Shown piece by piece: positions 21,150 to 30,646 of a stretch of DNA of 46,095 nt. Within the stretch, counting starts at the first letter, position 1, and each line of letters begins with the position of its first letter. Origin of the DNA: Candidatus Photodesmus blepharonis (lineage in GTDB: Bacteria; Pseudomonadota; Gammaproteobacteria; Enterobacterales; Vibrionaceae); contig NZ_JGVK01000033.1 of assembly GCF_000731795.2 (NCBI RefSeq), positions 1 to 46,095 on the forward strand. The letters are read 5' to 3'. Under the pieces are notes generated by a model. It was not told the origin of the DNA, made no database searches, and saw nothing but the letters and a program-made list of their open reading frames with translations. Both the position numbers and the translations under genes were made by a program.

Positions 21150-22106
21150 ATGATTAAACTCGGCATTTTGATGGACTGTATTAAGCACATCGACACTAGA
21201 AAAAATTCCTGCTTTGCAATGATGTTGGAAGCACAACGTCGTGGTTATGAAATCCACTATATGGAGATAGATGATCTACACCTAGAGAAAAATATAGCAA
21301 TAGCTGATACTAAAATAGTCAAATTAAAAGACAATGTAGTCGATTGGTATCAATTTAAGTCGGAGCAAACTATAGAGCTCTCTGAACTAGATGTAATTCT
21401 GATGCGTAAAGATCCTCCAGTGGATAAAGGATATATCTGCGCAACATATATTTTAGAACAAGCAGCAAAGCAAGGAACATTAATTATTAACAAGCCACAA
21501 AGCTTACGAGATTGTAACGAAAAACTATTCGCTACTTGGTTTCCAGAATTAATACCAAGTACAGTTGTTACTCGAAAAATAGAGAGAATAAAAGCATTCC
21601 AAAACAATCATGATAGTATTATTCTAAAACCTCTCGATGGTATGGGTGGTTCCTCTGTCTTCTGGATAAAAAAAAACGATCCCAATTTTTCAGTTATTGT
21701 GGAAACTTTAACTAATAACGGAAAACGCTATACGATAGTGCAAGAGTTTGTACCTGATATCACTAATGGCGATAAAAGGGTTCTAGTGATCGATGGTGAA
21801 CCATTCCCTTACTGCTTAGCACGCATTCCCGCCATAGGTGAGACGCGTGGTAACCTAACCTCAAGAGCTAGTGGTGAAGTACGCCTTCTAAATAAAAGTG
21901 ACATTAGAATTGTTCAAGCCGTTTCACCAACCTTGAAAAAAAAGGGACTAATATTTGTAGGCTTAGACATTATTGGTGACAAGCTCACAGAAATCAATGT
22001 AACCAGTCCAACCTGCGTTCGTGAAATTGAAAGAACACTTAATGTTTCGATTACAGGTAAACTTATGGATGTAATTGAACGTCGCTTAAAGAATTATTTA
22101 AAATAA
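21150..22106 (+). CDS. gshB: Glutathione synthetase
   Basis: A 318-residue ATP-grasp enzyme that joins gamma-glutamylcysteine and glycine to give glutathione. The N-terminus [60 protein letters not shown] and [15 protein letters not shown] are all family motifs. GGAGAG precedes the ATG at good distance. It needs gshA, which is not in this window. Gene order gshB-yqgE-ruvX is the conserved one. Confidence 0.97.
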   Translation: MIKLGILMDCIKHIDTRKNSCFAMMLEAQRRGYEIHYMEIDDLHLEKNIAIADTKIVKLKDNVVDWYQFKSEQTIELSELDVILMRKDPPVDKGYICATYILEQAAKQGTLIINKPQSLRDCNEKLFATWFPELIPSTVVTRKIERIKAFQNNHDSIILKPLDGMGGSSVFWIKKNDPNFSVIVETLTNNGKRYTIVQEFVPDITNGDKRVLVIDGEPFPYCLARIPAIGETRGNLTSRASGEVRLLNKSDIRIVQAVSPTLKKKGLIFVGLDIIGDKLTEINVTSPTCVREIERTLNVSITGKLMDVIERRLKNYLK

Positions 22107-22144
22107 GCAAGTTTTGTTTATTTACTTTACTACCCGGAATTTCT

Positions 22145-22699
22145 ATGAACCTAACAAATCATTTTTTAGTTGCAATGCCTGGCATTAAAGATTACTACTT
22201 CAAAAATAGTGTGGTCTATATTTGTGAACATAGCGCAAATGGAGCAATAGGATTAATAATTAATGCACCAATCAACATCACCATCGCTGGGATACTCGAA
22301 CAAACTAATACACAGGCCCATTTCAATATGAATAATTTAAATAAACCAGTTTTAAACGGTGGACCAATATCAGAAAATCGTGGATTTATCATTCACCAAC
22401 CTAAAGATGATTATGAATCAAGTATTCAAATGACAGACAAAATTTCCGTAACAACTTCAAAGGACATTCTCTCTGTTCTAGGGACTGAAGCTGAACCAAA
22501 CAATTACGTCATTGCTCTGGGTTACTCAGGATGGAGATCTGGTCAACTTGAAAACGAACTAGTAAAAAATTCGTGGCTTACAATAGAGGCTGATCCTGAT
22601 GTTATTTTCAATACACCGATTCGAGAACGTTGGCGTAAAGCTATTCAAATTCTTGGAATTGACGCCAAACAGTTATCAACACAAACAGGTCGTGCCTAA
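22145..22699 (+). CDS. yqgE: YqgE/AlgH family protein
   Basis: A 184-residue cytosolic protein of the UPF0301 (YqgE/AlgH) family. Conserved stretches include [50 protein letters not shown] and [13 protein letters not shown]. No biochemical function is established, although AlgH has been tied to alginate regulation in Pseudomonas. It sits between gshB and ruvX with short gaps, its usual place. Confidence 0.95.
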   Translation: MNLTNHFLVAMPGIKDYYFKNSVVYICEHSANGAIGLIINAPINITIAGILEQTNTQAHFNMNNLNKPVLNGGPISENRGFIIHQPKDDYESSIQMTDKISVTTSKDILSVLGTEAEPNNYVIALGYSGWRSGQLENELVKNSWLTIEADPDVIFNTPIRERWRKAIQILGIDAKQLSTQTGRA

Positions 22700-22732
22700 C
22701 AGATAGAGTGATTTAAATCTAATCGAATAAAC

Positions 22733-23182
22733 ATGGCTATATCTAGAACAATTATGGCTTTTGACTTTGGCACTAAAAACATAGGCAGTGCTATCGGACA
22801 AGAGATTACGCAAACTGCTTCTCCGTTGAGGGCATTGAAAGCTGACGACGGTGTTCCCAATTGGTATGATATAAAAAAACAAATTACGGAATGGAAACCT
22901 GACCTACTGATTGTTGGTTTACCTACCGACTTAAATGGTAAAAATCTTCGTAACATTACTCAAAAAGCAAAGAAGTTTGCTAAACATATCCAAAGTCGCT
23001 ATTGTTTAAGCGTAGAGCTTCATGATGAGAGATTTTCAACTTCCGAAGCGCGATCGTCACTATTTGATATAGGTGGTTACAAAGCCTTAAGTAAAGATAG
23101 TATAGATTGCCGATCTGCAGTAATCATTCTAGAAAGCTGGTTAAAAAGTCAAAAAAAGATGAAAAATATGCCGATATTCTAG
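22733..23182 (+). CDS. ruvX: RuvX/YqgF Holliday-junction resolvase-like nuclease
   Basis: A 149-residue RNase H-fold protein. Catalytic acidic residues lie in [24 protein letters not shown] and [11 protein letters not shown], and the last is followed by ILESW near the usual end. The family acts in 16S rRNA 5' end processing and has been proposed as a Holliday-junction resolvase. E. coli RuvX stops about four residues after ILES, whereas this one has a lysine-rich tail crossing an A7 tract at 23151-23157. A second frame continues open past its stop to 23226 (see findings). Confidence 0.93.
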   Translation: MAISRTIMAFDFGTKNIGSAIGQEITQTASPLRALKADDGVPNWYDIKKQITEWKPDLLIVGLPTDLNGKNLRNITQKAKKFAKHIQSRYCLSVELHDERFSTSEARSSLFDIGGYKALSKDSIDCRSAVIILESWLKSQKKMKNMPIF

Positions 23183-23288
23183 CATCTCTAAATTCCGTTG
23201 AAGCGATGAATGAAGAATTACTCTAAAAATTCATTGCGCTAAGTTCTTTGTATGAAATTGTGTCCATTAATTTTTCTTGCATATAAAT

Positions 23289-23996
23289 ATGAATAATATC
23301 CAGAAAAACATTAAACGTATCATCTCACAGATTGAAAGCGCACAAAAAAAGTATGGAAGAGCCCGAAATTCAGTGCAACTTCTGGCTGTCAGCAAAACCA
23401 AACCAATAGAGGCTATTTTAGATGCAGTGCAGGGTGGGCAGAAATTTTTTGGTGAAAACTATGTACAAGAAAGTATAAATAAAATTCAGTTTTTTCGAAA
23501 AAATTATGCAAATTTATCACTAAAATGGCATTTTATTGGTCCAATACAGTCAAACAAAACCCGTCATGTTTCTGAAAATTTTGATTGGGTACATACAATA
23601 AATCGTGCCAAAATAGCCCAACGACTTAATGACCAACGTCCTGTAGGAATGGAGCCAATTCAGGTGTTAATCCAAGTCAACACTTGCAGCGAAAAAAACA
23701 AATTTGGCGTTTTTGAAAACGAGATATTTGCTTTAGTAGATTTGATTACATCGTTACCAAACCTAACATTAAGAGGGCTGATGTCAATTCCAGCTAACAC
23801 ATCCGATCACCAATCTCAGTTCATTGCTTTTTCTAAATTAACTAAGCTCAAAAATAAACTTACAAAAAAATATCCACAATTAGAATTAGATACCCTATCA
23901 ATGGGAATGAGCGGTGATATGGATGCTGCAATTCGAGCTGGTAGCACTATGCTACGTATTGGCACTAGTATTTTTGGAACAAGAAACGATAAATAA
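23289..23996 (+). CDS. yggS: PLP homeostasis protein YggS (PLPBP/ProY family)
   Basis: A 235-residue pyridoxal-phosphate-binding barrel protein that controls the vitamin B6 pool and amino-acid balance. The PLP-binding lysine is Lys36 in LLAVSKTKP. GENYVQE, WHFIGPIQSNKTRHV, LRGLMSIP and LSMGMSGDMDAAI are conserved. I start at the ATG at 23289 by comparison with E. coli, where the lysine is also residue 36; a TTG lies four codons upstream. pilT/pilU, usually nearby in Vibrio, are absent. Confidence 0.96.
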   Translation: MNNIQKNIKRIISQIESAQKKYGRARNSVQLLAVSKTKPIEAILDAVQGGQKFFGENYVQESINKIQFFRKNYANLSLKWHFIGPIQSNKTRHVSENFDWVHTINRAKIAQRLNDQRPVGMEPIQVLIQVNTCSEKNKFGVFENEIFALVDLITSLPNLTLRGLMSIPANTSDHQSQFIAFSKLTKLKNKLTKKYPQLELDTLSMGMSGDMDAAIRAGSTMLRIGTSIFGTRNDK

Positions 23997-24055
23997 GATC
24001 ACATTGAGCAAATGCTAACTATCAGCATTTCTTTCCGCAACCTAGGATAAAATTC

Positions 24056-24874
24056 ATGGAATACAAGAAGATTACTTTTATTGGCGCCGGCAATATGGCA
24101 TGCGCTATCATAGCTGGATTAGTTACTAGCGGTTATCCGACAAACTTGATTACAGCCAGCGATCCTAAGCCAGATAAGTGTGACTTTCTCACTAATCAGT
24201 ATAATATCGATACAAAAAAAAATAATTTTCTTGCAGCTGAACAAGCAGACGTAATTGTCCTTGCAGTAAAACCACAATTGATGCAATTGGTGGGAAATGA
24301 TCTTCGTTCTGTCGATTGGAATCATAAATTAATAATTTCTATCGTAGCAGGCATCAATAATGCGCGTCTAAATGAAATACTTAGTGATTCCATTAATCTT
24401 ATTCGTGCAATGCCAAATATGCCAGTACTAATAAAGCAAGGCATGACTGGTTTATACGCTAATAGTAATGTCAATCAATCAGATAAAGTATTCGTTTCAG
24501 AACTAATGGGTACAGTAGGAAAAATTTGCTGGGTTGAACAAGAATCAGACATCAATAATATCATTGCTATAGCAAGCAGTGCACCGGCATATTTTTTCCT
24601 GTTTATGGAAGCCATGCAAATAGAAGCCATTGCTCAAGGTTTCGATAAAAATACTGCTCGACTGCTAGTTCAACAATCTGCGTTAGGAGCAATAAAAATG
24701 GGGTTTGCCAATCCAAATATTGAATTATCAACACTCTGTGAACAAATTACATCAAAAGGCGGAACGACTGCAGAAGCATTAAAAATTTTTAATAAACACC
24801 AACTTTCAGATATCGTAGCCAAAGCAATGCAAGCTGTAGTTGCTCGGGCTGAAGAAATAGGAAAATTATTTTAA
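24056..24874 (+). CDS. proC: Pyrroline-5-carboxylate reductase
   Basis: A 272-residue enzyme for the last step of proline synthesis, reducing P5C with NAD(P)H. The Rossmann motif is FIGAGNMACAIIAGL, followed by VLAVKPQLM, IRAMPNMPV, the substrate-site SSAPAYFFLFMEAM, and TSKGGTTAEAL near the C-terminus. The pair yggS-proC is widely conserved. Retention of proC in a reduced genome suggests that proline is made from glutamate, ornithine or arginine. No lesions are seen. Confidence 0.97.
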   Translation: MEYKKITFIGAGNMACAIIAGLVTSGYPTNLITASDPKPDKCDFLTNQYNIDTKKNNFLAAEQADVIVLAVKPQLMQLVGNDLRSVDWNHKLIISIVAGINNARLNEILSDSINLIRAMPNMPVLIKQGMTGLYANSNVNQSDKVFVSELMGTVGKICWVEQESDINNIIAIASSAPAYFFLFMEAMQIEAIAQGFDKNTARLLVQQSALGAIKMGFANPNIELSTLCEQITSKGGTTAEALKIFNKHQLSDIVAKAMQAVVARAEEIGKLF

Positions 24875-24918
24875 CTTTTTGTTCGTTTCTTGTAATGAAC
24901 GATGGCAAAGGAGTATTT

Positions 24919-25476
24919 ATGAATTCAATAAAATTTCTCATTTCTACAATATTTGATTTTTATATCATGATAGTAATCTTACGCATTTGGCTACAGGCTT
25001 CTCACGCTGACTTCTATAACCCGTTCTCTCAATTTATCGTAAAAGCTACAGAGCCTATCCTTGGTACGCTACGCCAAATCATTCCATCAGTAGGGAATAT
25101 TGATCTAGCAACTATATTATTCGCTTATACTCTATGTGTATTTAAACTTATTGCGCTTATCCTAATTACTTCTAATGGTTTCGCAAATTTAAGTACTGAA
25201 TTTCTGTTTCTTGGTTTAGTGTCTCTTCTGAAAATAGCTGGTGGGTTACTATTTTGGGTGCTACTTATCTGTGCAATTTTAAGTTGGGTAAGTCAGGGCT
25301 ACAGTCCTGTAGAATATGTGTTCCATCAATTAACAGAACCAATGCTTACACCAATTCGCCGTATTATTCCTACGATAGGAGGTTTTGATTTAAGCGTACT
25401 AATTTTATTCCTTGTACTACAGTTCGCAAACTTTCTTATGGGTGATCTTATCGGTCCAGTCTGGTATCAATTATAA
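24919..25476 (+). CDS. yggT: YggT family membrane protein
   Basis: A 185-residue inner-membrane protein with two tandem YggT repeats. Each carries the signature of a hydrophobic helix followed by DFYNPFSQFIVKATEPILGTLRQIIPS or the related SPVEYVFHQLTEPMLTPIRRIIPT. Its function is poorly defined; relatives are linked to osmotic tolerance and cell shape. The ATG at 24919 follows AAAGGAG by five bases and matches the family N-terminus, so it is preferred over the ATG 24 bases upstream. yggU, normally next, is missing. Confidence 0.93.
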   Translation: MNSIKFLISTIFDFYIMIVILRIWLQASHADFYNPFSQFIVKATEPILGTLRQIIPSVGNIDLATILFAYTLCVFKLIALILITSNGFANLSTEFLFLGLVSLLKIAGGLLFWVLLICAILSWVSQGYSPVEYVFHQLTEPMLTPIRRIIPTIGGFDLSVLILFLVLQFANFLMGDLIGPVWYQL

Positions 25477-25512
25477 TATTCCAATAGATTGCGATTTATA
25501 ATAGTAAATATA

Positions 25513-25947
25513 ATGAAACGATGGATTATAGGATCCTTACTTGCAACTTTCGCTGTTGAACCTACTTTGGCTGATCAGTTTAAAAGCATCAAAGATATTG
25601 AAGTACATTATTCCGCATTCAACTCAACCTTTTTAACCGATCAAGTAGCACAACGTTACGGTATTCGACGCAATAGTCACTCAGCTATTATAAATATTGT
25701 CCTATTAGACAATGCAAGAACAAGAAAACCGGCAACAACTGCGAAAATCTCTGGTATTAGTAAAAATTTAATTGGTCATGTTTATAAACTTGCTTTCAAA
25801 GAAATCAAAGAAGGCAACTCAATTTATTATCTTGCTGAGTTCCCCATTACTAATGAAGAAAATATTTTTTTTGATTTAGATATCAATGCTGGAAACAAAG
25901 GTATAGGTAAATTACAATTCAGACAGATATTTTATATTGAAAGATAA
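25513..25947 (+). CDS. DUF4426 secreted protein
   Basis: A 144-residue protein with a signal peptide (MKRWIIGSLLATFAVEPTLA, cut before DQF) and the DUF4426 core, recognised by IEVHYSAFNSTFLTDQVAQ. It should be periplasmic. Function is unknown. In Vibrio and Pseudomonas it lies just before rdgB, as here, and E. coli lacks it at this locus, which helps to place the organism. I start at the ATG at 25513 because it gives a clean signal peptide; an in-frame TTG lies eight codons upstream. Confidence 0.88.
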   Translation: MKRWIIGSLLATFAVEPTLADQFKSIKDIEVHYSAFNSTFLTDQVAQRYGIRRNSHSAIINIVLLDNARTRKPATTAKISGISKNLIGHVYKLAFKEIKEGNSIYYLAEFPITNEENIFFDLDINAGNKGIGKLQFRQIFYIER

Positions 25948-25950
25948 CTT

Positions 25951-26583
25951 ATGATATTTAATCAGACTGATTTTTTAAAACGTGCAAAGAAAATTATACT
26001 AGCGACAAAAAATAAAAATAAGGTATGTGAAATAGTTGATTTTCTGATAGATTTTGGTTTCAATATTACCACGCAAAACGACTGCAATATCTCTAAAGTG
26101 GAAGAAACAGGCACAACCTTCGTCGAAAATGCCATCATCAAGGCACGACATGCTTCTAAAGAAACTGGTTATCCTGCTATCTCAGATGATTCAGGTTTAG
26201 AGGTAGACTACCTTCAAGGTGAACCAGGGATTCATTCAGCACGTTATGCTGGAGTAAACGCTAGTGATGAGCAAAATTTAAATAAACTACTAAAAAAAAT
26301 GCAAAGAGCTTCAGAAAAGCAACGTGCTGCTCGTTTCCACTGTGTGCTAGTGCTTATTCGTCATACAAATGATCCAGTACCGCTTATTTGTCATGGAAAA
26401 TGGGAAGGTCGAATCTCGAAAGAAGCCCACGGGAAAAATGGATTCGGTTACGATCCGATCTTCTTTATACCAGAAGAGCAGTGTACCTCAGCTGAACTAG
26501 AAACAAACCGCAAGCAGCAGCTTTCTCATCGTGCTAAAGCACTTAAAAAACTATTCATGGCTCTTTCTGCTCAAAATTCATAG
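25951..26583 (+). CDS. rdgB: dITP/XTP pyrophosphatase RdgB
   Basis: A 210-residue Ham1-family house-cleaning enzyme that hydrolyses dITP, ITP and XTP to keep deaminated purines out of DNA. Motifs are ILATKNKNKVCEI (usually TGNxxK), FVENAIIKARHA, the catalytic AISDDSGLEVD, GIHSARYAG, and FGYDPIFF and SHRAKAL at the end. The ATG three bases after the DUF4426 stop adds about 13 residues before the usual N-terminus. There is no later start, so the extension is probably real. Confidence 0.96.
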   Translation: MIFNQTDFLKRAKKIILATKNKNKVCEIVDFLIDFGFNITTQNDCNISKVEETGTTFVENAIIKARHASKETGYPAISDDSGLEVDYLQGEPGIHSARYAGVNASDEQNLNKLLKKMQRASEKQRAARFHCVLVLIRHTNDPVPLICHGKWEGRISKEAHGKNGFGYDPIFFIPEEQCTSAELETNRKQQLSHRAKALKKLFMALSAQNS

Positions 26584-26587
26584 TTTT

Positions 26588-27757
26588 ATGCCAATTTCAC
26601 TCAAATTACCAGAACTTAGTCTTTATATTCACATTCCTTGGTGCATACAAAAATGTCCATATTGCGATTTCAATTCTTATAATTTAAAATCCAATATTCC
26701 AGAAGAACAGTATATCGCCGCTCTTCTGGAAGATCTTGATAACGATATTAAAAAATACCAACTCGATAAAAACCGGCGTCCTCTTCATTCAATTTTCATC
26801 GGTGGTGGCACACCAAGCCTGATTTCTTCTCAAGGTATTAATAATCTGCTTTCAGGTATTAGGTCACGCATTCCATTCCAATCTGATATTGAAATAACTT
26901 TGGAAGCTAACCCGAGTACAACGGAAACAAAACGTTTCGTTGATTACCAAAATGCAGGCATCACACGTATTTCAATCGGTATCCAAAGCTTTAATTCAAA
27001 AAAGCTAGAACGTTTGGGACGCACTCATGGACAGCAGGAAGCAATCGATTCTATCTTGCTCGCACGTGACATCCATCTTAATAGTTTCAATTTAGATTTG
27101 ATGTATGGTCTGCCAGATCAAAATGTTGAAGAAGCACTATTAGATCTAGATCAGGCCATTAAGCTTGATCCTAGACACCTCTCCTGGTATCAATTAACTA
27201 TTGAACCAAATACTATGTTCTATTATAAAAAACCAACTTTACCAGATAATAACATTTGGAATATTTTCAACAAAGGGCATAAAAAACTCAGCGAAGCTGG
27301 TTATGTACAGTATGAAATATCAAGTTATAGTAAAATAGGCTATCAGTGTCAGCATAACCTCAACTATTGGCGCTTTGGGGATTACTTGGGTATAGGCTGT
27401 GGTTCACATGGTAAGCTAAGCTTTGACAATAATACAATTCTTCGTACCACTAAAATTAAACATCCAAAAGGATATTTAGATGTATATCAAAAAAGTACAA
27501 AGTCATACTTATTTGAGGAATTTGAAGTGCCAAATAAAGATAAACCTTTTGAATTTTTTATGAATCGTTTTAGGTTGATGGAACCCTGTCCTAAACAGGA
27601 TTTTATTGATAGAATAGGACTTAACCCTGAATCCATCAGAGATATTATCAATTGGTCTGTAAATAACAAATACTTGATTTCTGATGAAATCTACTGGAAA
27701 ACTACAAAAAAAGGTAAACTATTTCTGAATGAACTACTTGAAGCTTTTATGGAATGA
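26588..27757 (+). CDS. hemW: Radical-SAM heme chaperone HemW
   Basis: A 389-residue radical-SAM protein related to HemN but now viewed as a heme chaperone that delivers heme to respiratory enzymes. The iron-sulfur cysteines are Cys19, Cys23 and Cys26 in IPWCIQKCPYC. FIGGGTPSL, EANPST, RISIGIQSF and the HemN-type C-terminal domain follow. I start at the ATG four bases after rdgB, which gives the family N-terminus; an open frame from a GTG inside rdgB is not needed. It converges on trmB. Confidence 0.95.
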   Translation: MPISLKLPELSLYIHIPWCIQKCPYCDFNSYNLKSNIPEEQYIAALLEDLDNDIKKYQLDKNRRPLHSIFIGGGTPSLISSQGINNLLSGIRSRIPFQSDIEITLEANPSTTETKRFVDYQNAGITRISIGIQSFNSKKLERLGRTHGQQEAIDSILLARDIHLNSFNLDLMYGLPDQNVEEALLDLDQAIKLDPRHLSWYQLTIEPNTMFYYKKPTLPDNNIWNIFNKGHKKLSEAGYVQYEISSYSKIGYQCQHNLNYWRFGDYLGIGCGSHGKLSFDNNTILRTTKIKHPKGYLDVYQKSTKSYLFEEFEVPNKDKPFEFFMNRFRLMEPCPKQDFIDRIGLNPESIRDIINWSVNNKYLISDEIYWKTTKKGKLFLNELLEAFME

Positions 27758-27836
27758 AGAGTTAAGAGTACTTCCGAAAACTATCTATAACGTCTAAGAA
27801 TTCTTTTTCCTTCTTGTCTCTCTGAAAAAAAGCCAC

Positions 27837-28547
27837 TTATGCAGTACGCCTATATTTCATATCCCAAATCTCTTGACCTAGACAATAGGCACGCGCTTCA
27901 AACTTAGTTATTGGACGATCATCAGGACGAGGAATATAATCCCTATGTTCAGAAACATTTTCAAAACCTGACACAAAATTCATCACTTTAACTATATTTT
28001 CCGCATAATTTTTCCAGTCGGTTACTACATGGAAAGTACCAATTCCTATTTGCAACTTGGTTCGAAATATTTCGACAAACTCAACCTTGATAATACGACG
28101 TTTATGATGACGCACTTTGAACCAAGGATCAGGGAAAAATAACTGCAACTTATTCAAGCTATCATCTGGAACCATATGTTCAAATACCTCAAGTGCATCA
28201 TGATATATAACATACAAGTTAGTTATATTAGAATTTCGAGCCAGCGCTAAACATGCACCGACACCAGGAGTATAAACTTCAATACCAACAAAATTTTTTT
28301 CTGGAGATTTTTTTGCCATTTCAACCAATGAAGCGCCCATACCGAATCCAATCTCTAAAATAACAGGATTCTCATTACCAAATATTTTTTTCCAATCAAG
28401 ATTTTCTTGTTGATAATCAATCCCCATCCTCGGCCAACATTCTTCTATCGCATTCTTTTGTGCTTTAGTTAAACGACCTTCTCGACGCACAAAACTACGT
28501 ATTTTACGTAGTGACGTTCCATCCTTACTATACTGATTAACAATCAC
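27837..28547 (-). CDS. trmB: tRNA (guanine-N7-)-methyltransferase TrmB
   Basis: A 236-residue SAM-dependent enzyme that makes m7G46 in the variable loop of tRNAs. [15 protein letters not shown], the SAM-binding [24 protein letters not shown] and TDWKNYAE are conserved. His after PDPW is replaced by Phe. The frame is open back to a GTG at 28586, but I choose GTG at 28547: it follows GGAG by nine bases and gives the family length and start (IVNQYSKDG). The gene is divergent from mutY. Confidence 0.94.
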   Translation of the reverse strand: MIVNQYSKDGTSLRKIRSFVRREGRLTKAQKNAIEECWPRMGIDYQQENLDWKKIFGNENPVILEIGFGMGASLVEMAKKSPEKNFVGIEVYTPGVGACLALARNSNITNLYVIYHDALEVFEHMVPDDSLNKLQLFFPDPWFKVRHHKRRIIKVEFVEIFRTKLQIGIGTFHVVTDWKNYAENIVKVMNFVSGFENVSEHRDYIPRPDDRPITKFEARAYCLGQEIWDMKYRRTA

Positions 28548-28887
28548 CTTTTTCCACTCCAAACCTAATCGAAATTTCTGTTTCACCTAAATTACCCAAA
28601 CTTTTTAACCAAAATCTGTGCTTGAATAATTGATGTACGAAACATGAAAATACGCTAAAAAAAACCTTCTAATCAAATGGTTCATTAAGTAAACAAAACG
28701 AAATGATCATCCATCTATAATGGAAATGAAGAAGAAAACTCTGAAGCCACTGATTTGTATCGTATTATATCATAATTTTATATTTAAAACGAAAAACGCT
28801 AACAACTCATCTAAATATTTCTGTATTTACACTAAGTAATAAATGTGATGGAATTTCATTCAAAATAATAAAACATCTAGATAAATA
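28548..28887 (+). other. trmB/mutY divergent intergenic region
   Basis: These 340 very AT-rich bases hold the 5' regions of trmB and mutY. I found no gene remnant, repeat, convincing terminator or clear two-box promoter. The first 39 bases next to trmB are an open in-frame extension that I regard as untranslated. Confidence 0.4.
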
Positions 28888-29928
28888 ATGACACCTTTCG
28901 CAAAAGCCATCCTAAAATGGTATGACATCTCCGGACGAAAAAATTTACCTTGGCAAAAAAATAAAACTGCTTATCGTGTTTGGTTATCTGAAATTATGCT
29001 ACAACAAACTCAAGTTGCCACTGTGATTCCTCACTATCTACGTTTTTTAAAAAAATTTCCAAATATTGTTGATTTAGCTAATGCAAGCCAAGATGAAGTT
29101 CTATATCTATGGAGCGGATTGGGTTACTATGCCCGTGCGCGAAACTTATATAAAACAGCCCAAATAATCACAAAACAATACAGTGGAAAATTTCCTATGA
29201 ACATGGAAGAAATACGTGCTCTTCCAGGTATTGGACGTTCAACTGCCGCTGCTATACTTTCTTCAGTACATAAAAAAAAATATGCGGTTTTAGATGGTAA
29301 TGTCAAACGCATACTCACTCGCTATTTCGCTATTGGAGGCTGGCCAGGGCAGAAAAAGGTAGAAAAAATATTATGGCAGCATGCCGAAGAATACACACCT
29401 CAAAAAGACACCGACAAATACAACCAAGCTATGATGGATATCGGGGCTACAGTATGCACTCGTCATAATCCCAAATGCGGTTTATGTCCAATAAGTCAAA
29501 ATTGTGTTGCTTACCAACAAGGAAATCCACTAGATTATCCAAGCAAAAAAAACAAGAAAGATAAATTAGTGAAAGAAACTTGGTTTATCATACTGCGCTA
29601 TAATAATCAGGTGTGGCTCGAACAACGTCCAAATTCTGGGATTTGGGGGGGACTATTTTGCTTTCCCGAAAATAAAAATTCTGAAGTTGAACTCAATTTG
29701 TGTATCGAATACAAAGAAACCATCTCAAAAATCACTCAATCCATTACTTTTGTGCACGCTTTTAGCCACTATCACCTTAAAATTACACCGATTTTAGTTG
29801 ATCTATCAAACAAACCGTTAATAGAAAAAACTAGAGGTCTTTGGTATAATTTACTCAAGCCCGCTAAAATAGGATTAGCTGCACCGGTAAAGCTATTATT
29901 AGAAGAACTTACCTTATCTATACTTTGA
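28888..29928 (+). CDS. mutY: A/G-specific adenine DNA glycosylase MutY
   Basis: A 346-residue base-excision repair enzyme that removes adenine opposite 8-oxoguanine. Catalytic Glu35 is in SEIMLQQTQVAT, the helix-hairpin-helix is LPGIGRSTAAAI, and catalytic Asp136 is in VLDGNVKRIL. The 4Fe-4S ligands are Cys190, Cys197, Cys200 and Cys206, spaced X6-X2-X5. A C-terminal NUDIX-like domain recognises the oxidised base. It is full length and lies before yggX, another oxidative-stress gene. Confidence 0.97.
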   Translation: MTPFAKAILKWYDISGRKNLPWQKNKTAYRVWLSEIMLQQTQVATVIPHYLRFLKKFPNIVDLANASQDEVLYLWSGLGYYARARNLYKTAQIITKQYSGKFPMNMEEIRALPGIGRSTAAAILSSVHKKKYAVLDGNVKRILTRYFAIGGWPGQKKVEKILWQHAEEYTPQKDTDKYNQAMMDIGATVCTRHNPKCGLCPISQNCVAYQQGNPLDYPSKKNKKDKLVKETWFIILRYNNQVWLEQRPNSGIWGGLFCFPENKNSEVELNLCIEYKETISKITQSITFVHAFSHYHLKITPILVDLSNKPLIEKTRGLWYNLLKPAKIGLAAPVKLLLEELTLSIL

Positions 29929-29950
29929 TGATAAACAATAAGGAATAATC

Positions 29951-30226
29951 ATGGGTCGTACCATTTTTTGTACCAAGTTAAAAAAAAATGTAGAAGGTCT
30001 AGATTTTCAACCTTATCCTGGAAATTTAGGTAAACGTATTTTAAATAATATCTCCAAGGAAGCTTGGAGACTTTGGCAAGGCAAGCAAACTATGCTTATC
30101 AATGAAAAGCGATTAAATATGATGAACCTGGAACATCGAAAACTGCTCGAAATTGAAATGGTTAACTTCTTATTTAAAGGGAAAAAAGTGTACATTGAAG
30201 GTTACATCTTGCCAAAAAAAAATTAA
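29951..30226 (+). CDS. yggX: Iron-trafficking/oxidative protection protein YggX
   Basis: A 91-residue small protein almost identical in layout to E. coli Ygg[10 protein letters not shown] with the conserved Cys7, [38 protein letters not shown] and [10 protein letters not shown]. It protects iron-sulfur enzymes from superoxide and is proposed to move iron. It starts 22 bases after mutY with AAGGAA upstream and is probably co-transcribed. mltC, the usual next gene, is absent, and a tRNA promoter begins eight bases later. Confidence 0.97.
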   Translation: MGRTIFCTKLKKNVEGLDFQPYPGNLGKRILNNISKEAWRLWQGKQTMLINEKRLNMMNLEHRKLLEIEMVNFLFKGKKVYIEGYILPKKN

Positions 30227-30233
30227 AAACAAG

Positions 30234-30262
30234 TTGACTATAGTGAAAAAAATCCGTTTAAT
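30234..30262 (+). promoter_or_regulatory. Sigma-70 promoter for tRNA-Phe and tRNA-Asn
   Basis: TTGACT (30234-30239), a 17-base spacer and TTTAAT (30257-30262) match the sigma-70 consensus at five of six bases in each box. Expected start is near 30269, about 80 bases before tRNA-Phe. It is the best promoter match in the window. Confidence 0.7.
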
Positions 30263-30349
30263 GTTGCCTCGTTACACTGAAGTAAACCAGCCAGTGAGAT
30301 GTTTCTTCGGAGCTAGAAATTCGTGGTTTTTAATAACTCGAGTTTTTTT

Positions 30350-30425
30350 GCCTTGATAGCTCAGTAGGTAGAGCAGAGGACTGAAAATCCTCGTGTCGGT
30401 GGTTCGATTCCACCTCGAGGCACCA
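30350..30425 (+). tRNA. tRNA-Phe (anticodon GAA)
   Basis: A 76-base tRNA. The acceptor stem GCCTTGA pairs with TCGAGGC with one G-U pair; the D arm is AGCTCAGTAGGTAGAGC. The anticodon arm GAGGA-CTGAAAA-TCCTC gives GAA, and the T arm is GGTGGTTCGATTCCACC. CCA is encoded. It is followed 49 bases later by tRNA-Asn. Confidence 0.98.
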
Positions 30426-30474
30426 TTTTTATTCTTGGTTTGCATGGATAAAAGTCTTCAAGAAAGAATTTTAT

Positions 30475-30550
30475 TCCTCCTTAGTTCAGTTGGTAGAACG
30501 GCGGACTGTTAATCCGTATGTCGCAGGTTCGAGTCCTGCAGGGGGAGCCA
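30475..30550 (+). tRNA. tRNA-Asn (anticodon GTT)
   Basis: A 76-base tRNA very like E. coli tRNA-Asn: AGTTCAGTTGGTAGAAC D arm, anticodon arm CGGAC-TGTTAAT-CCG giving GTT, T arm GCAGGTTCGAGTCCTGC, and encoded GCCA end. It probably shares the tRNA-Phe transcript. No clear terminator is visible in the 96 bases before the end of plsC. Confidence 0.97.
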
Positions 30551-30646
30551 ACAAGCTTAGTATTTGAGTGAAAAAAAAGTAGACAAAAAACCTGCCGACT
30601 CCTCATCAGTGTTCTCAAAATTATAGTTAAGCAACAAAATCAGGAA

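Noticed and set aside
30153..30356. Open frame running from yggX into tRNA-Phe
   Set aside because: Overlaps yggX, the tRNA promoter and the tRNA start, with no family resemblance.
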